A stretch of DNA of 64,000 bases from Conexibacter arvalis (GCF_014199525.1 NZ_JACHNU010000005.1:62001-126000); one strand, 5' to 3'; counted from the stretch's first letter, positions 38,236 to 46,983 are shown. The notes: generated from the sequence alone by a model not told the origin. Numbers and translations are program-made.

Positions 38236-39507
38236 ATGGCCATCTCGACGCCCACCTCGGTCACCGACATCTGCCTCGCCGCCAAGGCCGCCGCAAAGCC
38301 GCTCGCCGCGCTCGGCGCCGACGTGAAGGACCGCGCGCTGCACGCGATCGCGGACGCGCTGGTGGCCCGGACGCCAGAGATCCTGGAGGCGAACGCGAAG
38401 GACCTCGAGGCCGGGCGCGCCAACGAGATCGGCGACGCGCTGCTCGACCGGCTCGCGCTCGACGCTGAGCGGATCGAGGGGATCGCCGCCGGCACGCGCG
38501 CGATCGCCGCGCTGCCCGATCCCGTCGGCGAGACGATCGACGGCCACCGCCTCCCCAACGGCGTCGACGTCCGCCGCGTCCGCGTCCCCTTCGGCGTCGT
38601 CGCCGTCGTCTACGAGGCGCGCCCGAACGTGACGATCGACGCCGCCGGACTGGCGCTCAAGTCGGGCAACGCGATCGTGCTGCGCGGCTCCTCGACCGCG
38701 ATCCACTCCAACCGCGTGCTGGCCGCGATCGCCTCCGAGGCGGCGACCGCCGCCGGCGTGCCGGAGGGCGCGATCCAGCTGGTCGCCGGCGGCGGACGCG
38801 AGGAGCTGGCCGAGCTGGCGACGCAGGACGGCGTCGTCGACCTGATCTTCCCGCGCGGCGGCGAGGGGCTGAAGAACGCGCTGAAGGCGGTCGCGACCGT
38901 CCCGGTGATCTACGCCGCCTCCGGCAACTGCCACCTCTACGTCGACGCGAGCGCGAAGCTCGACGACGCCGAGGCGATCCTGATCAACGGCAAGACGCAG
39001 CGCCCCGGCGTCTGCAACGCGCTCGAGACGCTGCTCGTCCACGCCGACGCCGCCGCCGAGTTCCTGCCGCGCGCCGCGAAGGCGCTCCACGCCGCCGGCG
39101 TCGAGCTGCGCGGCGACGAGCGGGCGCGGGCGCTGGCCGGCCCCGGCATCCCGATCGCGCTCGCGACCGAGGAGGACTGGGCGACTGAGTACCTCGCGCT
39201 GACGCTGGCGATCCGCGTCGTCGACTCCGCCGCGGAGGCGATCGACCACGTCGGCCGCTACGGCTCGGGCCACTCGGAGGCGATCGTGACGCAGTCGACC
39301 GACGCGGCGCGCGCCTTCCAGCTCGGCGTCGACGCCGCCTGCGTCTACGTCAACGCCTCGACCCGCTTCACCGACGGCGGCGAGTTCGGGATGGGGGCGG
39401 AGATCGGCAACTCGACGCAGAAGCTGCACGCCCGCGGCCCGATCGGCGTGCGCGAGCTGACGACGTTCAAGTACCTGATCGAGGGCACCGGTCAGGTGCG
39501 CGCCTGA
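38236..39507 (+). CDS. proA: Gamma-glutamyl phosphate reductase
   Basis: 423 residues. Reduces glutamyl-5-phosphate with NADPH. Aldehyde-dehydrogenase fold: VPFGVVAVVYEARPNVTIDA, GNAIVLRGSS, catalytic Cys in TQRPGVCNALET, and a C-terminal FTDGGEFGMGAEIGNSTQK. Second enzyme of proline synthesis with ProB. nadD follows after 19 nt. Confidence 0.97.
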   Translation: MAISTPTSVTDICLAAKAAAKPLAALGADVKDRALHAIADALVARTPEILEANAKDLEAGRANEIGDALLDRLALDAERIEGIAAGTRAIAALPDPVGETIDGHRLPNGVDVRRVRVPFGVVAVVYEARPNVTIDAAGLALKSGNAIVLRGSSTAIHSNRVLAAIASEAATAAGVPEGAIQLVAGGGREELAELATQDGVVDLIFPRGGEGLKNALKAVATVPVIYAASGNCHLYVDASAKLDDAEAILINGKTQRPGVCNALETLLVHADAAAEFLPRAAKALHAAGVELRGDERARALAGPGIPIALATEEDWATEYLALTLAIRVVDSAAEAIDHVGRYGSGHSEAIVTQSTDAARAFQLGVDAACVYVNASTRFTDGGEFGMGAEIGNSTQKLHARGPIGVRELTTFKYLIEGTGQVRA

Positions 39508-39526
39508 CGCGGCCCGATCGGAGCGC

Positions 39527-40147
39527 ATGCGCGTCGGCATCCTTGGCGGGACGTTCAACCCGCCGCATCTCGCACACCTGGTCTGCGCCCAGGAGGCGCA
39601 CAGCCAGCTGGGGCTCGACCGGGTGCTGCTGATGCCGGCGGGCGAGCCCCCGCACAAGACGGTCGCGCCCGGCGACCCCTCGCCCGAGCAGCGCTTCGAG
39701 CTCTGCCGGCTGGCGGTCGCAGGCGACGAGCGGTTCGAGGTGTCGCGGATCGAGCTGGAGCGCCCCGGCCGCTCCTACACGGCCGATACCCTGCGGCTGT
39801 TGCACGAGCGAGCGCCCGAGGACGAGCTGGTCTTCATCGTCGGCGGCGACATGGCCGCCAGCTTCCCGAGCTGGCGCGAGCCGGAGGCGGTCCTGTCGCT
39901 GGCGACGCTCGCGGTCGCCGAGCGGCGCGGCTCCAAGCGCGACGCGATCGAGCGGGCGCTCGAGCCGCTCGCCGGCTCCGAGCGGGTGACGTACTTCGAC
40001 ATGCCCCGGATCGACCTCTCCTCCTCGGAGCTGCGCGCGCGCGTCGCGCAGGGACGGCCGATCCGCTATCTGGTCCCCGACGCCGTCGCCGAGGCGATCG
40101 CGGCGGAGGGGCTGTACCACGGTGTGCGGGGGGAGGTGACGACATGA
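39527..40147 (+). CDS. nadD: Nicotinate-nucleotide adenylyltransferase
   Basis: 206 residues. Makes deamido-NAD from NaMN and ATP. GGTFNPPHLAHL is the HxGH-type nucleotidyl-transfer motif with HLAH; GEPPHKT and the C-terminal ISSTxxR-like DLSSSELRARV are present. Overlaps rsfS by 4 bp (ATGA). Confidence 0.95.
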   Translation: MRVGILGGTFNPPHLAHLVCAQEAHSQLGLDRVLLMPAGEPPHKTVAPGDPSPEQRFELCRLAVAGDERFEVSRIELERPGRSYTADTLRLLHERAPEDELVFIVGGDMAASFPSWREPEAVLSLATLAVAERRGSKRDAIERALEPLAGSERVTYFDMPRIDLSSSELRARVAQGRPIRYLVPDAVAEAIAAEGLYHGVRGEVTT

Positions 40148-40518
40148 CACACAATGAACTGGAAGGCGCTCGGATGGCGGCCGCGATCGCGGAGTACGCC
40201 GACGACAGAAAGGCGACCGACATCGTCGAGTTGGACCTGCGCGGCGTGCTCGGGTACGCGGACTACTTCGTGGTCTGCTCCGGCAACAGCGACCGTCAGG
40301 TGAAGGCGATCCACGACGGGATCCACGAGCGGATGAAGAGAGAGCACGGCCTGCTGCCGCGCCGCGTCGAGGGACTGCCGCAAGCGCAGTGGGTCCTGAT
40401 GGATTATCTCGACGTGGTGGTTCACATCTTCACGCCGGACACCCGCGAGTTCTATCGGCTCGAGCAGCTGTGGGGCGAGGCCCCAGCCCGCGCAGTGGGG
40501 TCCGGTGCGGAGTCCTGA
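40144..40518 (+). CDS. rsfS: Ribosomal silencing factor RsfS
   Basis: 124 residues. Binds L14 and blocks subunit joining when nutrients are short. DLRGVLGYADYFVVCSGNSD, then LDVVVHIFTPDTREFYRLEQLW, are the family signatures. Last gene of obg-proB-proA-nadD-rsfS, translationally coupled to nadD. Confidence 0.94.
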   Translation: MTHNELEGARMAAAIAEYADDRKATDIVELDLRGVLGYADYFVVCSGNSDRQVKAIHDGIHERMKREHGLLPRRVEGLPQAQWVLMDYLDVVVHIFTPDTREFYRLEQLWGEAPARAVGSGAES

Positions 40519-40560
40519 TCGCCCTGCACTGAGGAATCCGACGAGGAGACGGGAGACGAC

Positions 40561-42060
40561 ATGGGGCGCAATCTTGCGAGCCTGCTGACCGACACCGCCG
40601 CGAAGCACGGGGACCGCATCGCCGTGAAGCTCGACGACGTGGCGCTGAACTACACGGTCATCGCAGAGGGCAGCGCGCGCATCGCGGGGCTCCTGCACGA
40701 GAAGGGCTTCCGGCCCGGCGACCGCGTCGGGCTGATGCTCCCCAACGTCCCCTTCTTCCCGCCGATCTACTACGCGATCCTGCGCGCCGGCGGGATCGTC
40801 GTGCCGATGAACGTGCTGCTCAAGCAGCGCGAGGTCGCCTACTACCTGCGCGACTCCGGCGCCAAGCTGCTGTTCGGCTGGCACGACTTCGCCGGCGAGG
40901 CGGCGCCAGGGGCGCAGGAGGCCGGCGCCGAGTTCATATCGGTCGGGCACGACTTCGCCCAGGTCGCCTTCGCCGCCGAGCCGCGCCACGAGATCGCCGA
41001 GGTCGGCGACGACGACGCGGCCGTGCTGCTCTACACCTCCGGCACGACCGGCCAGCCGAAGGGCGCCGAGCTGACCCACGCCAACCTGATCGCCAACGTC
41101 GAGACGACCGTCGACACGCTGATCCAGGTCGACCACGACGACGTGATCCTTGGCGCGCTGCCGCTCTTCCACTCCTTCGGCCAGACCTGCGCGATGAACG
41201 TCGCGACGGCGGTCGGGGCGACGCTGACCCTGATCCCGCGCTTCGACCCGCTGAAGGCGCTCCAGATCGTCGAGCGCGACAGGGTGACGGTCTTCGAGGG
41301 CGTCCCGACGATGTACAACGCGATGCTGGCCGTGCCGGAGGAGGCGCGCGCCGGCCTCGACCTGTCGTCGCTGAGGCTGTGCGTCTCGGGCGGCTCGGCG
41401 CTGCCCGGCGAGGTGCTGAAGGAGTTCGACGCGACCTTCGACTGCAAGATCCTCGAGGGCTACGGGCTGTCGGAGACCTCGCCGGTCGCCTCCTTCAACC
41501 ATCCCGACAGACCGCGCAAGGTCGGCTCGATCGGGACGGCGATCCGCGGCGTCGAGATGAGAGCGGTCGACGAGGACGGCGCCGAGGTGCCGACCGGCGA
41601 GGTCGGCGAGATCGTGATCCGCGGCCACAACGTGATGAAGGGCTACTGGGGCAAGCCGGAGGCGACCGACGCCGTCATGAGAGACGGCTGGTTCCACACC
41701 GGCGACCTCGCGAAGGTCGACGAGGAGGGCTACTTCTTCATCGTCGACCGCAAGAAGGACATGATCATCCGCGGCGGCTACAACGTCTACCCGCGCGAGG
41801 TCGAGGAGATCCTCTACGAGCATCCGTCGGTCGCCGAGGCGGCGGTGGTCGGCGTCCCCGACAGGGAGTGGGGCGAGGAGGTCGGCGCCTGCGTCGCGCT
41901 GAAGCCCGGCGAGCAGGTCGACCCCGACCAGCTGCGCGAGTACGTCAAGGAGCGGGTCGCCGCCTACAAGTACCCGCGCCACGTCTGGCTCGTCACCGAG
42001 CTGCCGAAGGGGCCGACCGGCAAGATCCTCAAGCGCGAGATCGAGGTGCCGGGCGCGTAG
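40561..42060 (+). CDS. Long-chain acyl-CoA synthetase (AMP-binding)
   Basis: 499 residues. Activates a carboxylic acid as acyl-AMP and transfers it to CoA. P-loop TSGTTGQPKGAELTH (about 157-171), GYGLSETSP (A5), GWFHTGDLAKVDEEGYFFI (A7), DRKKDMIIRGGYNVYPREVE (A8) and PTGKILKRE (A10 Lys). The compact N-terminus and A5 block fit medium/long-chain fatty acid ligases, but chain length is not determinable. It ends 13 bp before the first 47-bp hairpin repeat. Confidence 0.93.
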   Translation: MGRNLASLLTDTAAKHGDRIAVKLDDVALNYTVIAEGSARIAGLLHEKGFRPGDRVGLMLPNVPFFPPIYYAILRAGGIVVPMNVLLKQREVAYYLRDSGAKLLFGWHDFAGEAAPGAQEAGAEFISVGHDFAQVAFAAEPRHEIAEVGDDDAAVLLYTSGTTGQPKGAELTHANLIANVETTVDTLIQVDHDDVILGALPLFHSFGQTCAMNVATAVGATLTLIPRFDPLKALQIVERDRVTVFEGVPTMYNAMLAVPEEARAGLDLSSLRLCVSGGSALPGEVLKEFDATFDCKILEGYGLSETSPVASFNHPDRPRKVGSIGTAIRGVEMRAVDEDGAEVPTGEVGEIVIRGHNVMKGYWGKPEATDAVMRDGWFHTGDLAKVDEEGYFFIVDRKKDMIIRGGYNVYPREVEEILYEHPSVAEAAVVGVPDREWGEEVGACVALKPGEQVDPDQLREYVKERVAAYKYPRHVWLVTELPKGPTGKILKREIEVPGA

Positions 42061-42073
42061 GCGGCGTCGCGCG

Positions 42074-42120
42074 ATGAGGTGCGAGTTTCGGTCGCTCAGC
42101 GACCAGAGATCGCACCTCAT
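42074..42120. repeat. 47-bp double-hairpin repeat, copy A (contains DUF559 stop codon)
   Basis: Outer arms ATGAGGTGCGA (42074-42084) and TCGCACCTCAT (42110-42120) are perfect inverted copies. Inner arms GGTCGCT (42090-42096) and AGCGACC (42098-42104) close over a single C. Five-base unpaired spacers lie between outer and inner arms. The DUF559 stop codon (42117-42119, reverse strand) is bases 2-4 of the arm. The 11+5+7+1+7+5+11 layout is identical in copy B. Confidence 0.95.
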
Positions 42121-43004
42121 CGGCCGTCGAGCACCCGACGGAGCTGGGTTGCGACCGCTGCGGGGCGCTCGGCCACGTCGTGGTGGGTGAACCGGAGCAC
42201 CGTCCAGCCGGCAGCGGACAGCGCGTTCCCCTTCTCGCGGTCGCGCTGGAAGGCGCGTCGGTGGCGGTGGAACGCCCACCCGTCCAGCTCGACCGCGACC
42301 CGTTCGCGCGGCCAGACGGCGTCGACCTCGAAGCGCAGCACGCGGTGGTTGAGGCGCGGCCGCGGCAGGCCGGCCTCGGCGGTCAGGCCGAGGAAGCGCC
42401 GTTCCAAGGCGGACCGGTCCAGCTGGACCCCGTGGGCGGCATGTTCGGCGAGGACGGCGCGGAGGCGGGCGTGGCCGGGGCCGGTTCGCGTTCGCGTCCG
42501 CTCGATCGCCGCTTCGAGCGCATGGAGGTCGAGCAGCCGCCGGCGCTCTGCTTCCGCGAGGACGCTCGCCAGGCGGTCTTGGGAGAGGACGGCGGCAAGG
42601 TCGACCACGGTCCGGGGCAGGCTCGTGAGCGGGATGTCGTCCACCGTCGTCAGGTCGTCCGCGGTGAGTGCGGGCGCGCGGTGCACGCGGTAGGTCGAGG
42701 TGCTCTGGGCCCGGGTGGAGGTCGTCACGTCGATCCGGCCCCACCGAAGCGGCGCCAGCTCGTGCAGCCACGCCGCGCTGCGATGGCTCAGCGCCGCGCC
42801 GGGGCCGGCAGCCAGCACCGCGGCGAGCGCGTGCCCTTGCGGTGCGAGCCGCCGGTGCCCGACCACGTAGACGCCGCGGTGGAGGCGGGTCAGGGAGCCG
42901 CGGGCGAGCCGCGCCTTCACCATCGCCGGCGTGACGCCGACGGCCTCGAGCTGCCGCCGCGCCACCACACCCCACTGCGAATTCGCCAGTTCGACGAGGT
43001 CCAC
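42117..43004 (-). CDS. AbiEi-type HTH / DUF559 (Vsr-like, PD-(D/E)XK) nuclease-family protein
   Basis: 295 residues from GTG 43004, which puts the winged-HTH at the N-terminus (LVELANSQWGVVARRQLEAV, then LTRLHRGVYVVG), as in AbiEi-type antitoxin domains. The C-terminal DUF559 domain has the nuclease pattern: FEVDAVWPRERVAVELDGWA (D...E-x-D) and FQRDREKGNALSAAGWTVLR. A middle region (LTSLPRTVVDLAAVL) links them. No Shine-Dalgarno: copy B of the 47-bp hairpin ends 6 nt before the start, and copy A supplies the stop. An in-frame upstream GTG (43088) would translate through the hairpin and is less likely. Function is unproven; no AbiEii partner is adjacent. Confidence 0.85.
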   Translation of the reverse strand: MDLVELANSQWGVVARRQLEAVGVTPAMVKARLARGSLTRLHRGVYVVGHRRLAPQGHALAAVLAAGPGAALSHRSAAWLHELAPLRWGRIDVTTSTRAQSTSTYRVHRAPALTADDLTTVDDIPLTSLPRTVVDLAAVLSQDRLASVLAEAERRRLLDLHALEAAIERTRTRTGPGHARLRAVLAEHAAHGVQLDRSALERRFLGLTAEAGLPRPRLNHRVLRFEVDAVWPRERVAVELDGWAFHRHRRAFQRDREKGNALSAAGWTVLRFTHHDVAERPAAVATQLRRVLDGR

Positions 43005-43010
43005 GTCCGT

Positions 43011-43057
43011 ATGAGGTGCGACGTTTGGTCGCTGGGCGACCGGAAGTCGCACCTCAT
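43011..43057. repeat. 47-bp double-hairpin repeat, copy B (just upstream of DUF559 start)
   Basis: Outer arms ATGAGGTGCGA (43011-43021) and TCGCACCTCAT (43047-43057) equal those of copy A. Inner arms GGTCGCT (43027-43033) and GGCGACC (43035-43041) differ by one base from copy A. The five-base spacers differ freely. Conserved arms with variable spacers point to selection on the paired structure. It ends 6 nt from the DUF559 start codon. Confidence 0.95.
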
Positions 43058-43147
43058 GGGCGCGCTGGGAGTCGGGCGCGGCGGTCACCGGGCGAGGATG
43101 ACCGCCGGGCGTGTTGCGGCGCTACGCGTCTTCGCGCAGCGCCGCGC

Positions 43148-43666
43148 TCAGCCTCTGACGGCGATCGAGGGCGGGGCGCCGTTCTTGAAGAGGGTCGCGA
43201 TCAGGATCTCGATCTCGACCTTGCCGCGATTGGCGGCGTGGTGGATCGTGCCGGGCTTCTCGACGATCCAGTCGCCGGTGCGGATCTGGCCTCGCTGGCC
43301 GGCTCCGATCGTGCGCACGAGCTTGGCACCGGCGGCGGAGTCCGGGTCGCCGCGGCGGATCTCGACGGCGCCGCGGACGACCCAGTAGGTCAGCGTCCCT
43401 CGCGCGATCTGAGCGATCTGCGTCCCGGGGTGGCGGTGGAGCGCGAGCTCGGCGCCGGGCGCGACCGTCACGCGCGAGAGGCCGAGCGTCCGACCCTTCG
43501 CGCCGGCGGGGTCGCGGGTCTCCGCGAGGGCGGTGCGGACGACCGGCGCGGGCTCTGCGGTCGCGGCGCGCAGGGCGGTCGTCGCGACGGAGCCGCCGAC
43601 GGCGGCCAGCGCCAGGGCGGCGATCAGCAGCAGGGTGGCGCGCACGCGGCGCGGGTGCAGGGTCAC
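43148..43666 (-). CDS. Exported cupin-domain protein
   Basis: 172 residues from GTG 43666, with GGAGG 11 nt upstream. A signal peptide is clear: RRVRATLLLIAALALAAVGG, then an Ala-rich cleavage region. The mature part is a cupin: VAPGAELALHRHPGTQIAQI (motif 1, two His) and GDWIVEKPGTIHHAANRGKV (motif 2 with His). Probably binds a metal or small ligand outside the membrane. No partner is obvious. Confidence 0.75.
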   Translation of the reverse strand: MTLHPRRVRATLLLIAALALAAVGGSVATTALRAATAEPAPVVRTALAETRDPAGAKGRTLGLSRVTVAPGAELALHRHPGTQIAQIARGTLTYWVVRGAVEIRRGDPDSAAGAKLVRTIGAGQRGQIRTGDWIVEKPGTIHHAANRGKVEIEILIATLFKNGAPPSIAVRG

Positions 43667-43835
43667 GACGGTCTCGTCCTCCGGATCGGGTCGGTCTCTT
43701 CCCGCGTCATCGGCAGGACGGTCCGGGAACTGGACCGGCCGCCCGATGCAGGAGGGGCGGCCGGCGCCGGATCGGCCAGCGCCGGCGGCTTGGGCGGCGC
43801 CCGTGTGGCGGCGACGAGTGGGACCGGAGCGGCGA

Positions 43836-43907
43836 GCGCGGACGCGCACCCGGTGGGAGGCGCACCGCCGGGCGCGGACGCGCGCCCGGTGGGAGGCGCA
43901 CCGCCGG
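43836..43907. repeat. 36-bp direct repeat, two copies, before the Tim44-like gene
   Basis: 43836-43871 and 43872-43907 are the same 36-mer (begins GCGCGGACGCGCACCCGG) with one A/G difference, and a third partial start follows. It ends 20 bp before the ATG at 43928, i.e. in the likely leader or promoter. Confidence 0.85.
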
Positions 43908-43927
43908 GCGCGATACGGTGGAGTGAG

Positions 43928-45316
43928 ATGTCCGTCCATTTGCCCTCCGCTTCGATCGCCCGCCGCCTGCTCGCCGCGCTGCCCGCGGCGCTCGCAGTCC
44001 TGCTGCTGAGCGCGCCGGCCGCGCTGGCCGCCGCCGGCGGCGGCTCCTCCGGCTTCCGCGGCGGTGGCGGAGGAGGCGGCTTCGGGGGCGGCGGGAGCTT
44101 CGGCGGTGGCGGCGCCCGCGGGACGGGCGCCGGCGGCAGCCCGATCGTCGTGCTCGCGCTCGTCGGCGTCGTCGCGATCTTCTTCGTCGTCGCCGCGGTG
44201 ATCGCGGGCATCAAGGTCGCCCGCTACAACCGCCGCCGCCGCGAGCACGAGCGCAGAGTCGAGCTGGCCGCCGCGGTCGCCGCCGACGACGATCCGGCCT
44301 TCGCGCCCGACGCCGTCCGCGAGAGCGCGGCCAACATGTTCATGGCCGCGCAGCACGCCTGGGACGCCCGCGACGACCGCGCGCTGGCGGAGCTGCTCGT
44401 CCCCGACCTGCTGGTCGAATGGCGCCGGCGGCTCGACGACTTCGCCCGCAAGGGCTGGCACAACCGCGTCGAGGTGCTGGAGCTGAGATCGATCGAGTAC
44501 CTCGGCCTGACCAACCGCGAAGGGGAGAGGGACGACCGCGTCACCGTCCGCATCAGCGCCCGCCTGCGCGACTACGTCGTGATGCGCAACGGGATGATCC
44601 TGAAGCGCAACGAGGCCGGCTCCGACACGGTCGAGCTGACCGAGTTCTGGACGCTCGCCAAGCGGCACGACGGCAACGGCTGGATCATCGCCTCGATCGA
44701 GACCGACGCCGAGGGCCAGCACGTGCTCGACGCGGAGATCGTCGCCTCGCCGTGGAGCGACGAGCGGCGGATGGCCGACGCCTCGCTGCTCGAGGTCGCC
44801 GCGCTCGACAAGCTGCCGGAGGGCGTCAGCACCGCGGAGGTCGCCGACCTCGACTACGCCGGCGACGCGCGCACGGCCGCGCTCGACCTGTCGCTGGTCG
44901 ACGGCCGCTGGGCGCCCGACGTGCTGGAAGCATCGGTCCGCCGCGCCGTCGCCGCGTGGGCCGAGGCAGTCGACGGCGCCGACGCCGACCTGCTCGACGT
45001 CGCGACGCCGCAGGCGGCCCGGGAGCTGCTGCACCCGGGCGACCCCTCCGGCCGCACGCGCCTCGTGATCCGCGGCCCGCAGGTCCGCCATCTGACGATC
45101 GCCGCGCTGAACCCGGCCGCCGAGCCGCCGGAGATGACGGTCGAGGTCGAGGTCGTCGGCCGCCGCTACGTCGAGGACCGCGACACCGCGGCGGTGCTCA
45201 GCGGCAGCAAGGAGCGCGCCGTCACCTCGACCGAGCGCTGGACGCTCGCCCTCGCCGGTCCCGACGACCGCCCGTGGCAGGTCGTCGACGCGGCCGCGGG
45301 ATCGTTCACCGCCTGA
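43928..45316 (+). CDS. Membrane-anchored Tim44-like domain protein
   Basis: 462 residues. Signal or first membrane helix (about 14-37, LLAALPAALAVLLLSAP), a glycine-rich linker (GGGGGGGFGGGGSFGGGG), a second membrane helix (about 74-97, IVVLALVGVVAIFFVVAAV), then two Tim44-like barrels: about 130-250 (NMFMAAQHAWDARDDRALAE, then VRISARLRDYVVM) and about 335-460 (RRAVAAWAEAVDGADADLLD to STERWTLAL). Tim44-like domains bind membranes or partner proteins; the bacterial role is unclear. GAG-type ribosome site before ATG. Confidence 0.75.
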   Translation: MSVHLPSASIARRLLAALPAALAVLLLSAPAALAAAGGGSSGFRGGGGGGGFGGGGSFGGGGARGTGAGGSPIVVLALVGVVAIFFVVAAVIAGIKVARYNRRRREHERRVELAAAVAADDDPAFAPDAVRESAANMFMAAQHAWDARDDRALAELLVPDLLVEWRRRLDDFARKGWHNRVEVLELRSIEYLGLTNREGERDDRVTVRISARLRDYVVMRNGMILKRNEAGSDTVELTEFWTLAKRHDGNGWIIASIETDAEGQHVLDAEIVASPWSDERRMADASLLEVAALDKLPEGVSTAEVADLDYAGDARTAALDLSLVDGRWAPDVLEASVRRAVAAWAEAVDGADADLLDVATPQAARELLHPGDPSGRTRLVIRGPQVRHLTIAALNPAAEPPEMTVEVEVVGRRYVEDRDTAAVLSGSKERAVTSTERWTLALAGPDDRPWQVVDAAAGSFTA

Positions 45317-45372
45317 CCGAGCGGCTGACGCACCCTCAAACGGTGGTCGCCTCGTCGTTAAGGTGCTCCGCC

Positions 45373-46983
45373 ATGCATCATCGAACGTCACGACGGACCG
45401 CTCGCGGCGCGCTCCTCGCGGCCGCGGCCCTGGTCGCTCTCGCCATGGGCGCGTCCGCCGCTTCGGCGAGCGACGGCACGCTGCGGCTGGGTCCGCAGCA
45501 GCCGATCGGCAAGAAGCCGGCGATCGTCGGCGGGACGGCGATCCCCGTCACGCAGGCGCCGTGGCAGGTCTACGTCCGCTCCGACCTCGACGGCGGCCGA
45601 ACGTACGCCTGCGGCGGCTCGATCGTCGACGCGACCCACGTCGTCACCGCCGGCCACTGCGTCTACGACCCGACGACCGCGACGCGCGTCGGCACCGCCG
45701 CCCTGACGGTCGTCGCCGGCATCTCGAACGTCAACGCGCCCGAGTCGACGAGACAGGAGCGCGGCGTCGCCGCGATCCGCGTCCACCCCGGCTACCGCTA
45801 CACGGCCGACAACGGCGGCGTCGCACCCGACGACGTCGCGGTGCTCGCGCTGTCGGCTCCGCTCGACCTCCGCGGACCGGCCGTGCGGGCGATCGCGCTG
45901 GTCGGGAGCGGCGCCTACCCGGCGCTGGGGACGGTCGCGACGATCACCGGCTTCGGCCGCCAGGCCGCCGGCGTCGCCCCCGACGGCGGGCTCTACGCCG
46001 TCGGCACGACGATCGGCGATCCGCTGCTCTGCGGCGGCGCCGACAACGCCGTCGTCGACTGCGTCGCCAGCCAGGTCGGCTCGGCCTGCGAGGGCGACAG
46101 CGGCGGCCCGCTGACGATCGCCGGCGCGCTCGCCGGCGTCGCCAGCTTCGTCACGACGACCGGTCCGACCGGCACGTGCGGGGTCGGTTCGTGGAACGGC
46201 TACACCAACCTCGCCGCGCCGGAGATCCGCGCGTTCGTGCTCGGCGACGACGACCCGCCGATCGCACCGCGCGGCGGCAGCGACGTGAGCGCCGTCGGCG
46301 TCTTCCAGGCCGGCGGCACGATGACCTGCTCGCCCGGCACCTGGAGCGGCGCGCCGACGTTCGCGTACACCTTCCTCGACACGCGCAACGGCGAGGTGCT
46401 GCAGAGCGGCCCAAGCGCCGCCTACGCATTCGGCGACGGCGACGTCGGCCGCACGGTCGCCTGCCAGCCGGCGGCGACCAACGCCGGCGGCACCGGCATC
46501 ACCCGCACGGCGGCCTCGCCGGCGATCGCGGCGAGACCGTCGCAGCCGGCGCCGCAGCCGAGACCCGCGCCGCAGCCGAGCAGACCGGCCGCGCGCAGAC
46601 CGGCGCTGCGCCTGTCGGTCAATGCCTCCGCGAAGCGCGCGCGGCCGGGCGCGACCGTCCGCCACGCGATCACGGTCGCCAACCGCGGGCGCGCGGCGGC
46701 GACGCGCGTCGTCGTCTGCTCGGCGCCCGGCCGCGGCCTCGCGTTCCGCAAGCTGCCGAGCGCGGCGACGAGATCGCGCGGCCGCGCCTGCTGGTCGCTG
46801 CGGACCGTCGGAGCCGGCGGCAGACGGACCGTCCGCGTGACGCTGCGGGTCGCCCGCTCGGCGCGGCCGGCCGTCGCGCGCAACGCCGTCTCGGTGCGCT
46901 CGGCGAACGCCGGTCGCAGAGCGGTCCGGGCCGGCGTGCGGGTGCTCGCGGTCCAGCGGGGCGTCCCGGTCAGGCTCCGCTGA
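45373..46983 (+). CDS. Secreted trypsin-like serine protease with C-terminal extension
   Basis: 536 residues. Signal peptide (about 1-33), propeptide ending before IVGGTAIPVTQAPWQVYVRS. The catalytic triad is complete: His in VTAGHC, Asp in PDDVAVLAL, Ser in CEGDSGGPLTI. After about residue 290 comes an Ig-like region (AGGTMTCSPGTWSGAPTFAY), a Pro/Arg linker and a DUF11-like repeat domain (RLSVNASAKRARPGATVRHA) that may attach to the cell surface. Likely an extracellular digestive or processing protease. Confidence 0.9.
   Translation: MHHRTSRRTARGALLAAAALVALAMGASAASASDGTLRLGPQQPIGKKPAIVGGTAIPVTQAPWQVYVRSDLDGGRTYACGGSIVDATHVVTAGHCVYDPTTATRVGTAALTVVAGISNVNAPESTRQERGVAAIRVHPGYRYTADNGGVAPDDVAVLALSAPLDLRGPAVRAIALVGSGAYPALGTVATITGFGRQAAGVAPDGGLYAVGTTIGDPLLCGGADNAVVDCVASQVGSACEGDSGGPLTIAGALAGVASFVTTTGPTGTCGVGSWNGYTNLAAPEIRAFVLGDDDPPIAPRGGSDVSAVGVFQAGGTMTCSPGTWSGAPTFAYTFLDTRNGEVLQSGPSAAYAFGDGDVGRTVACQPAATNAGGTGITRTAASPAIAARPSQPAPQPRPAPQPSRPAARRPALRLSVNASAKRARPGATVRHAITVANRGRAAATRVVVCSAPGRGLAFRKLPSAATRSRGRACWSLRTVGAGGRRTVRVTLRVARSARPAVARNAVSVRSANAGRRAVRAGVRVLAVQRGVPVRLR

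Noticed and set aside
42074-43057. The two 47-bp hairpins as ordinary terminators of the acyl-CoA synthetase, DUF559 and cupin genes
   Set aside because: Position allows a terminator role, but identical outer arms, identical layout and exact framing of one gene are not explained by it. Kept as the main alternative.
43005-43088. An upstream GTG start for the DUF559 gene, translating through hairpin copy B
   Set aside because: Adds residues outside the HTH domain and encodes the repeat itself; the GTG at 43004 fits the family N-terminus better.
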